The position numbers and the translations under genes were made by a program. Positions 34,952 to 45,133 of a DNA stretch of 64,000 bases are shown one piece after another; position 1 is the stretch's first letter, and each line of letters opens with the position of its first letter. Below the pieces are notes generated by a model. That model was not told where the DNA came from, ran no database searches, and saw only the letters and a program-made list of their open reading frames with translations. This stretch comes from an uncultured Clostridia bacterium (GTDB taxonomy: Bacteria; Bacillota; Clostridia; Oscillospirales; Ruminococcaceae): contig CANRFM010000011.1 in NCBI GenBank assembly GCA_947629905.1, positions 1 to 64,000 on the forward strand. Direction: 5' to 3'.

Positions 34952-35989
34952 TTATCCGGATCTCCTGAAACATTTTGCATCGCCCCGGCTGCTGACAATG
35001 TGCAGACCGATGCTTTCTACCCGGCGTTCGAGACAGCCTTTGCACTGTGCCGACTCCTCACCGGTGCAGATCTTATTGTCATAGAGCATATACTGCTCCC
35101 GCACAGCGGTAGGCGAAAGATTCGGCATAACGACATTGCCGCCGGTCTGCAATCCCATTTCCCGCCCCAAAGGATGCAGCGTGCCAAGCGCTGTCGTTGC
35201 CGGCAGCAGCACATCCGGGAACATCAGCCGCAGAATACCCAAAAGTCGCAGCGTCAGTTTCAGGTCGCCGGACGGCTTATCCCGAAACGGTGTGTCCTTG
35301 TGCGAAAGGAACGGACCAATGCCGATCATATCCGGCTGCAATTGCTGCAAAAACCGCAGGTCGGCGATCAGGCAGTCTGTTGTCTGAAACGGACTGCCGA
35401 CCATCAGCCCCGCACCGACCTGATAGCCAATGCGTTTGAGGTCAAACAGGCATTGCTGCCGGTGTTCACAGCTCATGTCAGACGGGTGCAGTTTGGCATA
35501 ATGCACCGGGTCAGCCGTTTCATGCCGCAGCAAGTAACGCTCTGCCCCTGCCTCAAAATAGGCAAGATAGCTCTCGTGGGATTTTTCCCCGATAGAAAGT
35601 GTGATCGCACAGTCCGGATAACGGCTGTGGATCGCACTGACGATCGAACAGATGCGTTCGTCCGTAAAATAGGGATCTTCTCCGCCTTGCAGGACAAATG
35701 TCCGGTAGCCAAGCGCATATCCCTCAGCGCAGCAGCCTAAAATTTCCTCTTCGCTCAGGCGATAGCGGCTGATCTCCCGGTTGTCCCGCCGGATACCGCA
35801 GTAAAGGCAATTGTTTTTACAATAATTGGTAAACTCAATCAGTCCCCGCAAATATACATCCGTTCCGTAGTGTTCGAGCCGGACGGCATGGGCAGCGGCT
35901 TTCAGTTCCGCATCATAGGCATCCGTTTCGAGGAGTTCCCGGAACTGCTCATCCGTCAGGTCACGGTTCTGCCGCAGTGCTTTGATCAT
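34952..35989 (-). CDS. hydE: [FeFe] hydrogenase H-cluster radical SAM maturase HydE
   Basis: GLIEFTNYCKNNCLYCGIRRDN (CxxxCxxC), VLQGGEDPYF, AGLMVGSPFQT; adjacent hydF. Confidence 0.93.
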   Translation of the reverse strand: MIKALRQNRDLTDEQFRELLETDAYDAELKAAAHAVRLEHYGTDVYLRGLIEFTNYCKNNCLYCGIRRDNREISRYRLSEEEILGCCAEGYALGYRTFVLQGGEDPYFTDERICSIVSAIHSRYPDCAITLSIGEKSHESYLAYFEAGAERYLLRHETADPVHYAKLHPSDMSCEHRQQCLFDLKRIGYQVGAGLMVGSPFQTTDCLIADLRFLQQLQPDMIGIGPFLSHKDTPFRDKPSGDLKLTLRLLGILRLMFPDVLLPATTALGTLHPLGREMGLQTGGNVVMPNLSPTAVREQYMLYDNKICTGEESAQCKGCLERRVESIGLHIVSSRGDAKCFRRSG

Positions 35990-37223
35990 GTTCTTCGTCC
36001 TTTCCGTCCAGAATATGCAGCACATCCGGAAATAGCGCCAAACTCCGCCGCAAAATACCGTGGCAGTGTGCGATCGCCGTTCCGTAATTTGTGATCGGAA
36101 CACCCTGTTCCCCGGCGATCCCCTGCCGGAACTGCACTTCCTTCGGCGGCAGCATACACGCCCCGCAGTGCACGACCAGAGCGTATTGGCGCAGATCCCG
36201 TGGAAATTCCGTTCCGCTGCTCCAGCTGAAATCCGGTTCACATCCGGCATGGGCACGGATCCATTTCGGGAGCTTGACCGTGCCGATGTCATTGCACTGG
36301 CGGTGGTGTGTGCAGCCCTCGGAGATCAGAACTTTATCCCCGTCATGCAGCCTGTCCAGTGCAGCCGCACCCCGGACAACGGTCTCTAAATCCCCTTTGT
36401 AGCGGGCAAACAGAATGGAAAAGGAAGTCAGAGGCACGCTTTCCGGAACGATCTTTGCCACGAAGCCAAATGCCTGACTGTCCGTAATGACCATGCGGGG
36501 CGGTGCAGGAAGCTTTTTCAGCGTGAGGGCAAGTTCCGTATCCCGGCAGCAGACAGGTATCGCCCCCTCTTCCAGCGCAGCCCGGATGACCTGCTGCTGG
36601 GGAAGAATGAGCCGTCCTTTGGGGGCAGCCTCATCGATGGGTATGACAAGCACAAGAATGTCCCCCGTGGTGATGAGGTCGGCAAGGAGGGGCTTCGGGT
36701 TGGTTTCAGGGCGCACCTGTCTGGCGATCAGCTCCCGAAGGTCGTTGATGTGCGTGCCGTCCTTGGCGCTGACGCAGATCTCATGCACGGAATCCGTCTC
36801 CGGGATACCAGTCAGATCGGCTTTGTTGTAGACGATGATATAGGGCAGCTTACGCTTCTGAAATTCGGCAAGAAGCTGCTCATCGGCAGGCGCTTTTCCG
36901 GCCGTGCCGTCCACGACAAGTATGGCAATGTCCGTTTTGGCAAGAACGCCCAGTGTCTTTTCCACACGCAAAGCACCAAGCTCACCTTCATCATCGATCC
37001 CGGCAGTATCAATGATCATCACAGGACCAAGCGGCAGCAGCTCCATGGCTTTGTAGACAGGGTCGGTGGTCGTGCCTCTGACCTCGGAGACGACAGAGAG
37101 CGACTGCCCGGTCACGGCATTGACAACGCTCGATTTTCCGGCATTGCGCCGTCCGAAAAAGGCGATATGGATACGCTCAGAAGAGGGGGTGGAATTCAGG
37201 CTCATAGCAAAAACTCCTTTCAA
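35961..37223 (-). CDS. hydF: [FeFe] hydrogenase H-cluster maturation GTPase HydF
   Basis: IAFFGRRNAGKSSVVNAVTGQ, DTAGIDDEGELG, YNKADL; C-terminal HCGACMLPPKEV and late cysteine/histidine region. Confidence 0.94.
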   Translation of the reverse strand: MKGVFAMSLNSTPSSERIHIAFFGRRNAGKSSVVNAVTGQSLSVVSEVRGTTTDPVYKAMELLPLGPVMIIDTAGIDDEGELGALRVEKTLGVLAKTDIAILVVDGTAGKAPADEQLLAEFQKRKLPYIIVYNKADLTGIPETDSVHEICVSAKDGTHINDLRELIARQVRPETNPKPLLADLITTGDILVLVIPIDEAAPKGRLILPQQQVIRAALEEGAIPVCCRDTELALTLKKLPAPPRMVITDSQAFGFVAKIVPESVPLTSFSILFARYKGDLETVVRGAAALDRLHDGDKVLISEGCTHHRQCNDIGTVKLPKWIRAHAGCEPDFSWSSGTEFPRDLRQYALVVHCGACMLPPKEVQFRQGIAGEQGVPITNYGTAIAHCHGILRRSLALFPDVLHILDGKDEEHDQSTAAEP

Positions 37224-37235
37224 GGTTGTGCGACA

Positions 37236-37832
37236 TTACGCTTTGATTTTTCTTGCCCTGATATAGCTTTCGAGAAAGTCGGTCGTCTTTTCAATGCCAA
37301 GCCGGCTGGAGTTGATACAAAGATCATAGCCACGTGAATCGCCCCATTTGATGTCGCAATAATAATTATGGTACGCCTTTCTCTTCTTGTCATGCCGCAG
37401 CATGATACCCCGTGCTTCATCCATATTCACGTCACGCAGCGCACACACACGCTCCGCTTTCTTGTCCTCATCCGCAAGCACAAAGATCTTCACAAGCCCC
37501 GGATATTCGGAAAGCACTTCCTCCGCACAGCGACCAACGATGACAAATGCTTCCCCCGCATCCGCCTTTTTGAGAAGATAGTCAAACTGGATCTGCGCCA
37601 CATTTTCTTCCGGGGAACTGGACATACCACGCACCCGGCGTGTCAGCAGACGTTTCGGCACCTCGTCAAATCTGCGCAGCTTGTTCACGTCACCCAGCTT
37701 TTCAGCGGCGATCTCATCGAGCAGATTTCTGTCATAGTACCCGATCTTCAGCCGTCTGGCAAGCTCCTGCGCAATTACCCTGCCGCCGCTTGCATATTCC
37801 CGGCTGACAGAGACGATCAATTGGTTATTCAT
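37236..37832 (-). CDS. Cytidylate kinase-like family protein
   Basis: IVSVSREYASGGRVIAQELARRLKIGYYDRNLLDEIA; 198 aa. Confidence 0.85.
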   Translation of the reverse strand: MNNQLIVSVSREYASGGRVIAQELARRLKIGYYDRNLLDEIAAEKLGDVNKLRRFDEVPKRLLTRRVRGMSSSPEENVAQIQFDYLLKKADAGEAFVIVGRCAEEVLSEYPGLVKIFVLADEDKKAERVCALRDVNMDEARGIMLRHDKKRKAYHNYYCDIKWGDSRGYDLCINSSRLGIEKTTDFLESYIRARKIKA

Positions 37833-38149
37833 AGGGATCCCTCCATTCTTTTTTCTATTATAACACATTTTCCTCAGAATTTCAAGCCTTAAAAGAAAGG
37901 AATTTCATCCGAAATATGCAGAAAAGTAAACCGGCTGCCGGACAAACACATGACATTGCTGCAGATCGTCTGAAAGGATCACACACAAGTCTGTCTGCGC
38001 ACCTGATGCATGATCTTTGTGCGGTGCTGCCTTAAAAATATTTCGGACAAATTCCCATAAAGGGGTAGACAAACGCAGAATTGTGTGATATAATGTATAT
38101 ATAAAACGTTTCCCTTTCCGGGAAACCACAGAAAGATGAGGGTAATATC

Positions 38150-40240
38150 ATGAAGAAAATGTTCCGAAAAACCGCTGCCGCTGCACTGGCAGCAACGATG
38201 TGTCTGGCAAGTATGCCGGCAGTCCCCTTCTCTGCCTCCGCTGCCTATGGACTGGGTACGTATGAGGTCGAGGACTTCGAGGGAGTCGATCTGTGGACTT
38301 CCATTTACGAAACAGAAGTACCCGGCTATTCCGGGAACGGCTTCGCCTACCTGACTGCCTCCCCGATCACCTTTGAGGTCGAGGTCGAGGAAGAGGGTAT
38401 GTACGAAATTGACGTGCGTGCCGTGCAGCGCCTGAATCCGGGCGAATCCCGTCTGCAGACCATTGCCGTCAACGGTATCAAGTACACCTACAACATGGGC
38501 TATATGGAGGAATGGACGGACATCAATTTCGGCGTGTTCCGCATGAAAGAGGGCGTGAATGAGATCTCCCTCGTGCCTGAATACGGCTATGCGGCATATG
38601 ATACGATCACGATCAAGGAAGCCGAATTTGAACCGCTGACCGGAACAGCCGAGACCTGCGACCCGGATGCTACCCCGGAAGCCAAGGCACTGCTGAAATA
38701 CCTCAATTCCGTCTACGGGAAGAATATTCTTTCCGGACAGCAGGAGATCTACGGCGGCGGTCATGGGATGCAGACGACTATCCGCTACGATGCCGCAACG
38801 GACACCTGTGTCGATCAGGACGGCAAGACCTATACATTTGACCCGGCGCAGAAGGACACCGCCGACGACGGTTCTACTTTCGTCTGGGAATGCTATGATG
38901 AAGAGGGACAGCGGTACGGCTACGACACGCAGAGCAGAGGTTATACCTTTAATGACTACAACACCGAATGCCGTTATCTCTATGAGCTGACCGGACACTA
39001 TCCGGCGATCCGGGGCTTTGACTTCAACTGCCACAATCCCGGCTTTGCATGGGAGGACGGCGTGACCGACCGCATGATCGACTGGGCGACCAACAAGAAC
39101 GGCATCGTTACCGCAAGCTGGCACTGCACCGTCCCGGTCTCCATGGATGATTTTGAGATCGATGAGGAAGGCAATATCACCAAGATCTCCAATGACTGGC
39201 AGCAGTTCACCTACTCCGAAAAGACCGATTTCCACACTGCCAACTGCATGGTAGAGGGCACGAAGGAATACGTCTTCTATCAGGAAGCGATCAAGCTCGT
39301 TGCCGCAGAGCTTCAGAAATTGCAGGATGCCGGCGTTCCGGTCATCTTCCGTCCCCTGCATGAGGCAGAGGGCAACCCGAGCAATACTGGTATCCCCGCC
39401 GACGGCAGCGGTTCGTGGTTCTGGTGGTCGAAAGAGGGCGCAGAGGTCTATAACCAGCTGTGGAAACTCCTCTACACGACTTTGACAGAAAAATACGGCA
39501 TCCACAACCTCATCTGGGAGCAGAACCTCTATGCTTACTCCGAAGAATCTGCCCTCTGGTACACGGGGGATGAATGGGTGGACATTGTCGGCTTTGACAA
39601 ATACAACACTGTTTACAACCGCCATGACGGTCTGACTTCCGGACCGAACGAAGATGCCGAGAGCAAGATCTTCTGGTCTTTAGTGGACTATGTGGACAAC
39701 AAGAAAATGGTCTCCATGCCGGAGAACAGCACCATTCCAAGTCTTGCCAATCTCCAGATCGAGAACGCTGGCTGGCTGTATTTCTGCACATGGTATGACG
39801 ATCAGGATAAATTCATTTCCGGTGAGAATTATCAGAATGCAGACACGGTAAATGAAATGTTCAACAGTGACTACTGCATCACGCTGGACGAGCTGCCGGA
39901 GGATCTCTACACATGGGACGGCGAGACAACACCCAGTGACACAAAGCCGGCAGATACCACAGAACCGGAAGATACCGATGCACCTGACGTGACAGAAGAA
40001 CCCGTAATACCGGCAGAAGGCGTTTACGGAGATGCAGACGGCGATAAAGTAGTCAATCTGGCAGATGTCATTGCCGTCAACAGATTTCTGATGAATATAG
40101 ATGATCTGGATAAAGCTGTACAGCCGTATCTTGATGTTGATCTGGATGGAGCGATCAAACCGCAGGATGCCCTGTATATCCTGAGCTACGTCATCGAATT
40201 TATCGACACATTGCCGGTCGAGAGCGATCTTCCCCTGTAA
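38150..40240 (+). CDS. GH26 mannanase with N-terminal CBM-like domain and C-terminal dockerin
   Basis: NILSGQQEIYGGG, RPLHEAEGN...WFWWSKEGAEVYNQLWKLLYTTLTEKYGIHNLIWEQN, FDKYNT (GH26). Dockerin GDADGDKVVNLADVIAVNRFLMN...DVDLDGAIKPQDALYILSYVIE. Confidence 0.92.
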   Translation: MKKMFRKTAAAALAATMCLASMPAVPFSASAAYGLGTYEVEDFEGVDLWTSIYETEVPGYSGNGFAYLTASPITFEVEVEEEGMYEIDVRAVQRLNPGESRLQTIAVNGIKYTYNMGYMEEWTDINFGVFRMKEGVNEISLVPEYGYAAYDTITIKEAEFEPLTGTAETCDPDATPEAKALLKYLNSVYGKNILSGQQEIYGGGHGMQTTIRYDAATDTCVDQDGKTYTFDPAQKDTADDGSTFVWECYDEEGQRYGYDTQSRGYTFNDYNTECRYLYELTGHYPAIRGFDFNCHNPGFAWEDGVTDRMIDWATNKNGIVTASWHCTVPVSMDDFEIDEEGNITKISNDWQQFTYSEKTDFHTANCMVEGTKEYVFYQEAIKLVAAELQKLQDAGVPVIFRPLHEAEGNPSNTGIPADGSGSWFWWSKEGAEVYNQLWKLLYTTLTEKYGIHNLIWEQNLYAYSEESALWYTGDEWVDIVGFDKYNTVYNRHDGLTSGPNEDAESKIFWSLVDYVDNKKMVSMPENSTIPSLANLQIENAGWLYFCTWYDDQDKFISGENYQNADTVNEMFNSDYCITLDELPEDLYTWDGETTPSDTKPADTTEPEDTDAPDVTEEPVIPAEGVYGDADGDKVVNLADVIAVNRFLMNIDDLDKAVQPYLDVDLDGAIKPQDALYILSYVIEFIDTLPVESDLPL

Positions 40241-40279
40241 CAGGGCTGTATGATCTATCAATTCCGCAGGAGGCTTGCT

Positions 40280-40747
40280 ATGAAAACCATTCAGAGCTTT
40301 ACCATTAACCATGACATACTGGGAAAAGGGATGTATACCTCACGCATAGACGGTGATGCTGTGACCTATGACATCCGCATGAAAATTCCCAACAACCCGG
40401 AAAATGACTACCTCTCCCCTGCTGCGGCGCATACCTTTGAGCATCTGTTTGCAACTTATGTCCGCAACACGCCTGAAAGCGATGCCGTCATCTATGTCGG
40501 TCCGATGGGATGCCTGACGGGGTTCTACTTCGTGGTGCGCAGCAGTATCACGCCGGAAACGGCGATCCGCCTCGTGCAGGAAAGCTGCGCATTCGTGCGG
40601 GATTTTACGGGAGAAATACCCGGCAGCAAGCGCAGGGAATGCGGCAATTACCGGATGCATGACCTGCCTGCCGCAAAGGCTGTGGCTGCTGATATGTGTA
40701 CCGTTCTTGCCGGATGGACCGTCTCCCGGCTCGTGTACCCGGAATGA
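40280..40747 (+). CDS. luxS: S-ribosylhomocysteine lyase
   Basis: AAAHTFEHLFATYVRN, GPMGCLTGFYFV, ECGNYRMHDL motifs. Confidence 0.93.
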   Translation: MKTIQSFTINHDILGKGMYTSRIDGDAVTYDIRMKIPNNPENDYLSPAAAHTFEHLFATYVRNTPESDAVIYVGPMGCLTGFYFVVRSSITPETAIRLVQESCAFVRDFTGEIPGSKRRECGNYRMHDLPAAKAVAADMCTVLAGWTVSRLVYPE

Positions 40748-41286
40748 ACCGTGTCAGCTACCGGGTAGCACTCGGCGGCATCGTAGCGGCGTTCTGCCTG
40801 ATCTGTATGTTCCTGACAGGCGTGTTTCCGCTGCTGTATCTGGTGCTGCCGATGCTCTCCGGCGTGCTGCTTTTGGTCGTTGTGGAAGAAGTCAGCACGG
40901 CATGGGCATGGGTGACTTACATTGCGGTCGGGCTGCTGTCACTGTTCGTGACCTACGACAAGGAGGCAGCACTCATCTTTATTATGTTCTTCGGGTGCTA
41001 TCCGATCTTACGCAAATACCTGAACCGGATACGCCCGAAACTGCTGCAAACGGGGGTAAAGCTGCTGTTCTTCAATGTGACAATGGTTGCTTATTTTTAC
41101 CTGAATGTGTATCTCCTCGGCTTGCAGGATATGGTGGAAATGCTGGATGAATTTGGTAAATACGGCGGAGCAGGGCTGTTGGTTCTGCTCAACCCGTTTT
41201 TTCTGATGTATGACTATATGCTGTTCACCGTGCGGGAGCTGTACCGCCTCCGCCTGAAACCCCGCATCACCGGGAAAAGGAGATGA
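40744..41286 (+). CDS. Hypothetical multi-TM membrane protein
   Basis: Hydrophobic 180-aa ORF overlapping the luxS stop; MNRVSYRVALGGIVAAFCLICMFLTGVFPLLYLVLPMLSG. Confidence 0.8.
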   Translation: MNRVSYRVALGGIVAAFCLICMFLTGVFPLLYLVLPMLSGVLLLVVVEEVSTAWAWVTYIAVGLLSLFVTYDKEAALIFIMFFGCYPILRKYLNRIRPKLLQTGVKLLFFNVTMVAYFYLNVYLLGLQDMVEMLDEFGKYGGAGLLVLLNPFFLMYDYMLFTVRELYRLRLKPRITGKRR

Positions 41287-42161
41287 CTGCTGTGCATTCC
41301 CGCAACAAGGGCATTGTGCTGATTATCTGCTCGGCGTTCTGTTTTGCCTGCATGAATGCTTGTGTCCGGCTTTCAGGCGATCTGCCGTCCGTCCAGAAGA
41401 GCTTTTTCCGGAATTTCGTAGCACTGCTGATCGCCGTTGTCCTGTTCGTAAAAGACGGCGCACCGAAACAGCACCTGAAAGGCGCATGGCATTACCTGCT
41501 TTTGCGGGCTGTCTGCGGCACTGTGGGGGTGCTGTGCAATTTTTATGCCATTGATCATCTTTTGCTGTCGGATGCCTCCATGCTGAATAAAATGTCCCCG
41601 TTCTTCACGATCCTGTTTTCATGGCTTTTGCTGAAAGAAAAACTCCGTCCGGCACAGGCAGTAGCGGTGGTGACGGCATTCCTCGGCAGCATGCTGATCG
41701 TCAAGCCGTCCCTTGATTTTTCCGACTTTCAGGCATCCTTTGCCGGGCTGTGCGGCGGGATCGCTGCGGGGGCTGCCTATGCTATGGTGCGCATTTTAGG
41801 GCAGAAAGGCGTGAATAAGACGTTCATCGTGCTGTTCTTTTCGGGATTCTCCTGTGCTGTGACACTGCCGTTTCTGATTTTTGATTTTCACCCGATGACA
41901 TGGGTGCAGGTACTTACGCTTTTAGGGGCAGGTGCTGCGGCAGCGGGCGGACAGTTCTCCATTACAGCTGCCTACTGCTATGCACCGGCAAGGGAAATTT
42001 CCGTGTACGACTACTCGCAGATCCTTTTTGCAGCCGGACTGGGGTTCCTGTGCTTTCAGGAAATTCCCGATAAATGGAGCTTTTTAGGCTATGGCATTAT
42101 CCTTGCGGCAGCGATAGCGGTATACTTTTACAATAAGCGGAGTGCTGCTGACTCCGCTTGA
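41283..42161 (+). CDS. EamA/DMT superfamily transporter
   Basis: Ten-TM EamA-like protein; KSFFRNFVALLIAV, LNKMSPFFTILFSWLLLKEKL. Confidence 0.88.
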   Translation: MTAVHSRNKGIVLIICSAFCFACMNACVRLSGDLPSVQKSFFRNFVALLIAVVLFVKDGAPKQHLKGAWHYLLLRAVCGTVGVLCNFYAIDHLLLSDASMLNKMSPFFTILFSWLLLKEKLRPAQAVAVVTAFLGSMLIVKPSLDFSDFQASFAGLCGGIAAGAAYAMVRILGQKGVNKTFIVLFFSGFSCAVTLPFLIFDFHPMTWVQVLTLLGAGAAAAGGQFSITAAYCYAPAREISVYDYSQILFAAGLGFLCFQEIPDKWSFLGYGIILAAAIAVYFYNKRSAADSA

Positions 42162-42387
42162 TTTTTTGGATTTCCGATGCTGTAGTTACGATTTAGTTAC
42201 AAAGCTGTATCTGAATTTGTGATGAATATACAAATGGAAATAAAAATATTAGCCGATTTCACTAAAAAACAAGAAAATTTAACGCTTTGTTCATATTGTG
42301 TTCATTAAAATATGTTACTATTTTAATGATACCAAAGTGAACAGGCAGAAAGCTACTGCCAACCAACAACAGAAGGGAAGTTTGTGT

Positions 42388-43473
42388 ATGTCAAACAGAT
42401 TGTTTCAGGGACTGGTTCACCAGATGCGTGACACCATGGATGCTACCATTGGTGTCGTAGACGAAAATGCCACCATCATTGCTTGCAGCGACCTGACCAA
42501 GGTCGGCACGACCAACGAATTTGTTTCCCTCGATCTGAGCGATACCCACGATATTTTTGTGCGGGACGGCTTTACTTATAAACCTTTCGGCGCACACCAG
42601 AAGCCGGATTATGCCGTTTTCGTAGAGGGTACGGATGAAACTGCCTCCAAGTATGCCAGCATCCTTGCCATTACCCTCTCCAATATCAAACAGTATTACG
42701 ACGAGAAGTATGACCGCAACAACTTCATCAAGAACGTTGTCCTCGACAATGTGCTGCCCGGCGACATCGTCATCAAGGCACGGGAACTGCATTTCAATGC
42801 CGAGATCAGCCGTGTCGTACTCCTCATCCGCATTGTATCCTCCAATGACATTTCTGCTTACGATGTCATCCAGAACCTGTTCCCGGACAAGAACAAGGAC
42901 TTCGTGTTCAACATCACGGAATCCGACATCGTTCTCGTCAAGGAGATCAAGAGCAGTGTCGATTCCAAAGACCTTGAGAAACTCGCTCGTTCCATTGCGG
43001 ACACGCTCAGCAGTGAATTTTATACCCGTGTCAATGTCGGCATCGGTACAGCTGTCACCAGCGTGAAAGACCTTGCACGCTCTTTCAAGGAGGCACAGAC
43101 CGCCCTCGAAGTCGGCAAGGTATTCGACACGGATAAGATCATTGTCAGCTATGACAATTTGGGCATTTCCCGCCTGATCTATCATTTGCCGACCACGTTG
43201 TGTGAGACATTCCTGCATGAGGTATTCAAGCGGGGCAGCATCGAGTCTCTCGACCATGAAACGCTGTTCACCATCCAGAAATTCTTCGAGAACAACCTGA
43301 ACGTTTCCGAAACGTCCCGGAAGCTGTTCGTCCACAGAAATACCCTCGTGTACCGCCTTGAGAAGATCAAGAAGCTGACGGGTCTCGACCTGCGGGAATT
43401 CGACCATGCGATCATCTTCAAAATTGCACTCATGGTCAAGCGCTATTTACAGGCAAATCCCACGAAATTCTAA
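42388..43473 (+). CDS. CdaR/PucR-type transcriptional regulator
   Basis: Sugar-diacid-like N-terminus (RLFQGLVHQMRDTMDATIGVVDENATIIAC) and C-terminal HTH FFENNLNVSETSRKLFVHRNTLVYRLEKIKKLTGLD. Confidence 0.88.
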   Translation: MSNRLFQGLVHQMRDTMDATIGVVDENATIIACSDLTKVGTTNEFVSLDLSDTHDIFVRDGFTYKPFGAHQKPDYAVFVEGTDETASKYASILAITLSNIKQYYDEKYDRNNFIKNVVLDNVLPGDIVIKARELHFNAEISRVVLLIRIVSSNDISAYDVIQNLFPDKNKDFVFNITESDIVLVKEIKSSVDSKDLEKLARSIADTLSSEFYTRVNVGIGTAVTSVKDLARSFKEAQTALEVGKVFDTDKIIVSYDNLGISRLIYHLPTTLCETFLHEVFKRGSIESLDHETLFTIQKFFENNLNVSETSRKLFVHRNTLVYRLEKIKKLTGLDLREFDHAIIFKIALMVKRYLQANPTKF

Positions 43474-43531
43474 GTCATCTGCCTGTCGTCAGCGACCCTG
43501 ACACAGGCAAATGCTTTGCAAGGAGTCTGCT

Positions 43532-44215
43532 ATGGTAGAATTAAAGGATGTATCCGTCACCTATGCAAGCGGTGTGGATGCGCTCAACCATGTCAGCCTG
43601 AAGATCAATGACGGCGACTTTGCCTTTGTTGTCGGCTCTTCCGGTGCGGGCAAAAGTACGATGATCAAGCTCCTCCTCAAGGAGATCGATGCGACAGAGG
43701 GCGTTGTCATCGTCAACGGCTATAATCTGCGCAAGCTGCGCCGCCGCAAGATCCCGGAACTGCGCCGCACGATCGGCATTGTTTTTCAGGACTTCCGGCT
43801 GATCCCGTCCATGACGGTTTACGAAAATATCGCTTTTGTGCTGCGTGTCATCGATGCGCCGTACAAGTACATACGCAAGCGTGTGCCCTATGTGATCTCA
43901 CTGGTCGGGCTTCAGGCAAAGGCAAATTCTTTCCCACATGAGCTTTCCGGCGGTGAGATGCAGCGTGTTGCCATTGCAAGGGCGCTCGTGAACGATCCCA
44001 AGCTCATTATTGCCGACGAGCCGACCGGAAATATCGACCCGGAGCTGTCCTACGAGATCGTAGAGCTGCTCAAGGGCATCAATGCCTGCGGGACGACTAT
44101 TTTAATGGTCACGCATGAGCATGATCTGGTGCGGCATTTCGGCGGGCGTATCATCAACATCACGCAGGGCGAGATCGTGTTCGATGAAATTTTAGGAGGT
44201 GCCGATGAAGGTTAG
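43532..44215 (+). CDS. ftsE: Cell division ATP-binding protein FtsE
   Basis: VGSSGAGKSTMIKLLLKE, LSGGEMQRVAIARAL, IIADEPTGN. Confidence 0.95.
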   Translation: MVELKDVSVTYASGVDALNHVSLKINDGDFAFVVGSSGAGKSTMIKLLLKEIDATEGVVIVNGYNLRKLRRRKIPELRRTIGIVFQDFRLIPSMTVYENIAFVLRVIDAPYKYIRKRVPYVISLVGLQAKANSFPHELSGGEMQRVAIARALVNDPKLIIADEPTGNIDPELSYEIVELLKGINACGTTILMVTHEHDLVRHFGGRIINITQGEIVFDEILGGADEG

Positions 44216-45110
44216 CGGTGTCAGATACCTCGTACAGCAGGGCGTGGACAATGTCTGGAAAAACCGGATGATGGCATTTGCCTCTTTCTGCGTACTGCTG
44301 GTAAGCCTGCTGTTAGTCGGGATCAGTGTGCTTGCCTACTACAACGTCAATTCCATCATCGGCGGCATCGAGGAAAAAAATGAGGTCATTGTCTACTTCA
44401 ATGACAACACAGATGATGAAACGCTCAAAGAGATCGGCAGCAAGCTCCGGGCAATGCCGAATATCTCCGAGGTCGTCTTTTATTCCAAGGAAGAAGCCTA
44501 TGAATCCCTGAAAGCAAGCATGGCAGAATATGAAGTGCTCTTTGATTCCCTCGGGGATGATAACCCCCTTGTCGATGCCTACCGCATCAAGGTGAACAAC
44601 ATCGACGAAATACAGAGCACCATTGCGGAGATCCGGAAACTCGACAATATCTACTCCATCCGTGCGCCGTATGATTTTGTAAACATACTGGTGCAGCTCC
44701 GGACTATTCTGACATGGGTCATGGGGGCGATCATTCTGGCAATGGTCATTGTATCCATGGTCATTATTTCCAACACCACCAAGGCAAGCGTCTATGCCCG
44801 CCGTGAGGAGATCCAGATCATGAAGTATGTCGGTGCGACCGACGCTTTCATCCGGTTTCCGTTCTTCATCGAGGGCATGATCACCGGCTTCTTTGCCGGG
44901 TGCATGGCGCTTGTCATCACATGGCTGGTCTATGATTCTGTTGTCAACATTCTCCAGAATCAGGTTGCTTTGCTGAATATCATCGGTATGGGGAGCATCA
45001 TCCGGTTTGCCGATATTTACATTCCCGTCACGGTGGCATATGTGGTCGGCGGTGCGCTGGTAGGCGCTATCGGCAGTGCCATCAGCACAAGACGGTATAT
45101 CAACGTATAA
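44205..45110 (+). CDS. ftsX: Cell division protein FtsX
   Basis: YLVQQGVDNVWKNRMMAFASFCVLLVSLLLVG...AMPNISEVVFYSKEEA...ARREEIQIMKYVGATDAFIRFPFFIEGMITG. Confidence 0.95.
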   Translation: MKVSGVRYLVQQGVDNVWKNRMMAFASFCVLLVSLLLVGISVLAYYNVNSIIGGIEEKNEVIVYFNDNTDDETLKEIGSKLRAMPNISEVVFYSKEEAYESLKASMAEYEVLFDSLGDDNPLVDAYRIKVNNIDEIQSTIAEIRKLDNIYSIRAPYDFVNILVQLRTILTWVMGAIILAMVIVSMVIISNTTKASVYARREEIQIMKYVGATDAFIRFPFFIEGMITGFFAGCMALVITWLVYDSVVNILQNQVALLNIIGMGSIIRFADIYIPVTVAYVVGGALVGAIGSAISTRRYINV

Positions 45111-45133
45111 GCACAGGAAAGGCGGTCCTACAC

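Noticed and set aside
37979-39625. 548-aa minus-strand ORF
   Set aside because: Antisense to the GH26 gene; no domain signature.
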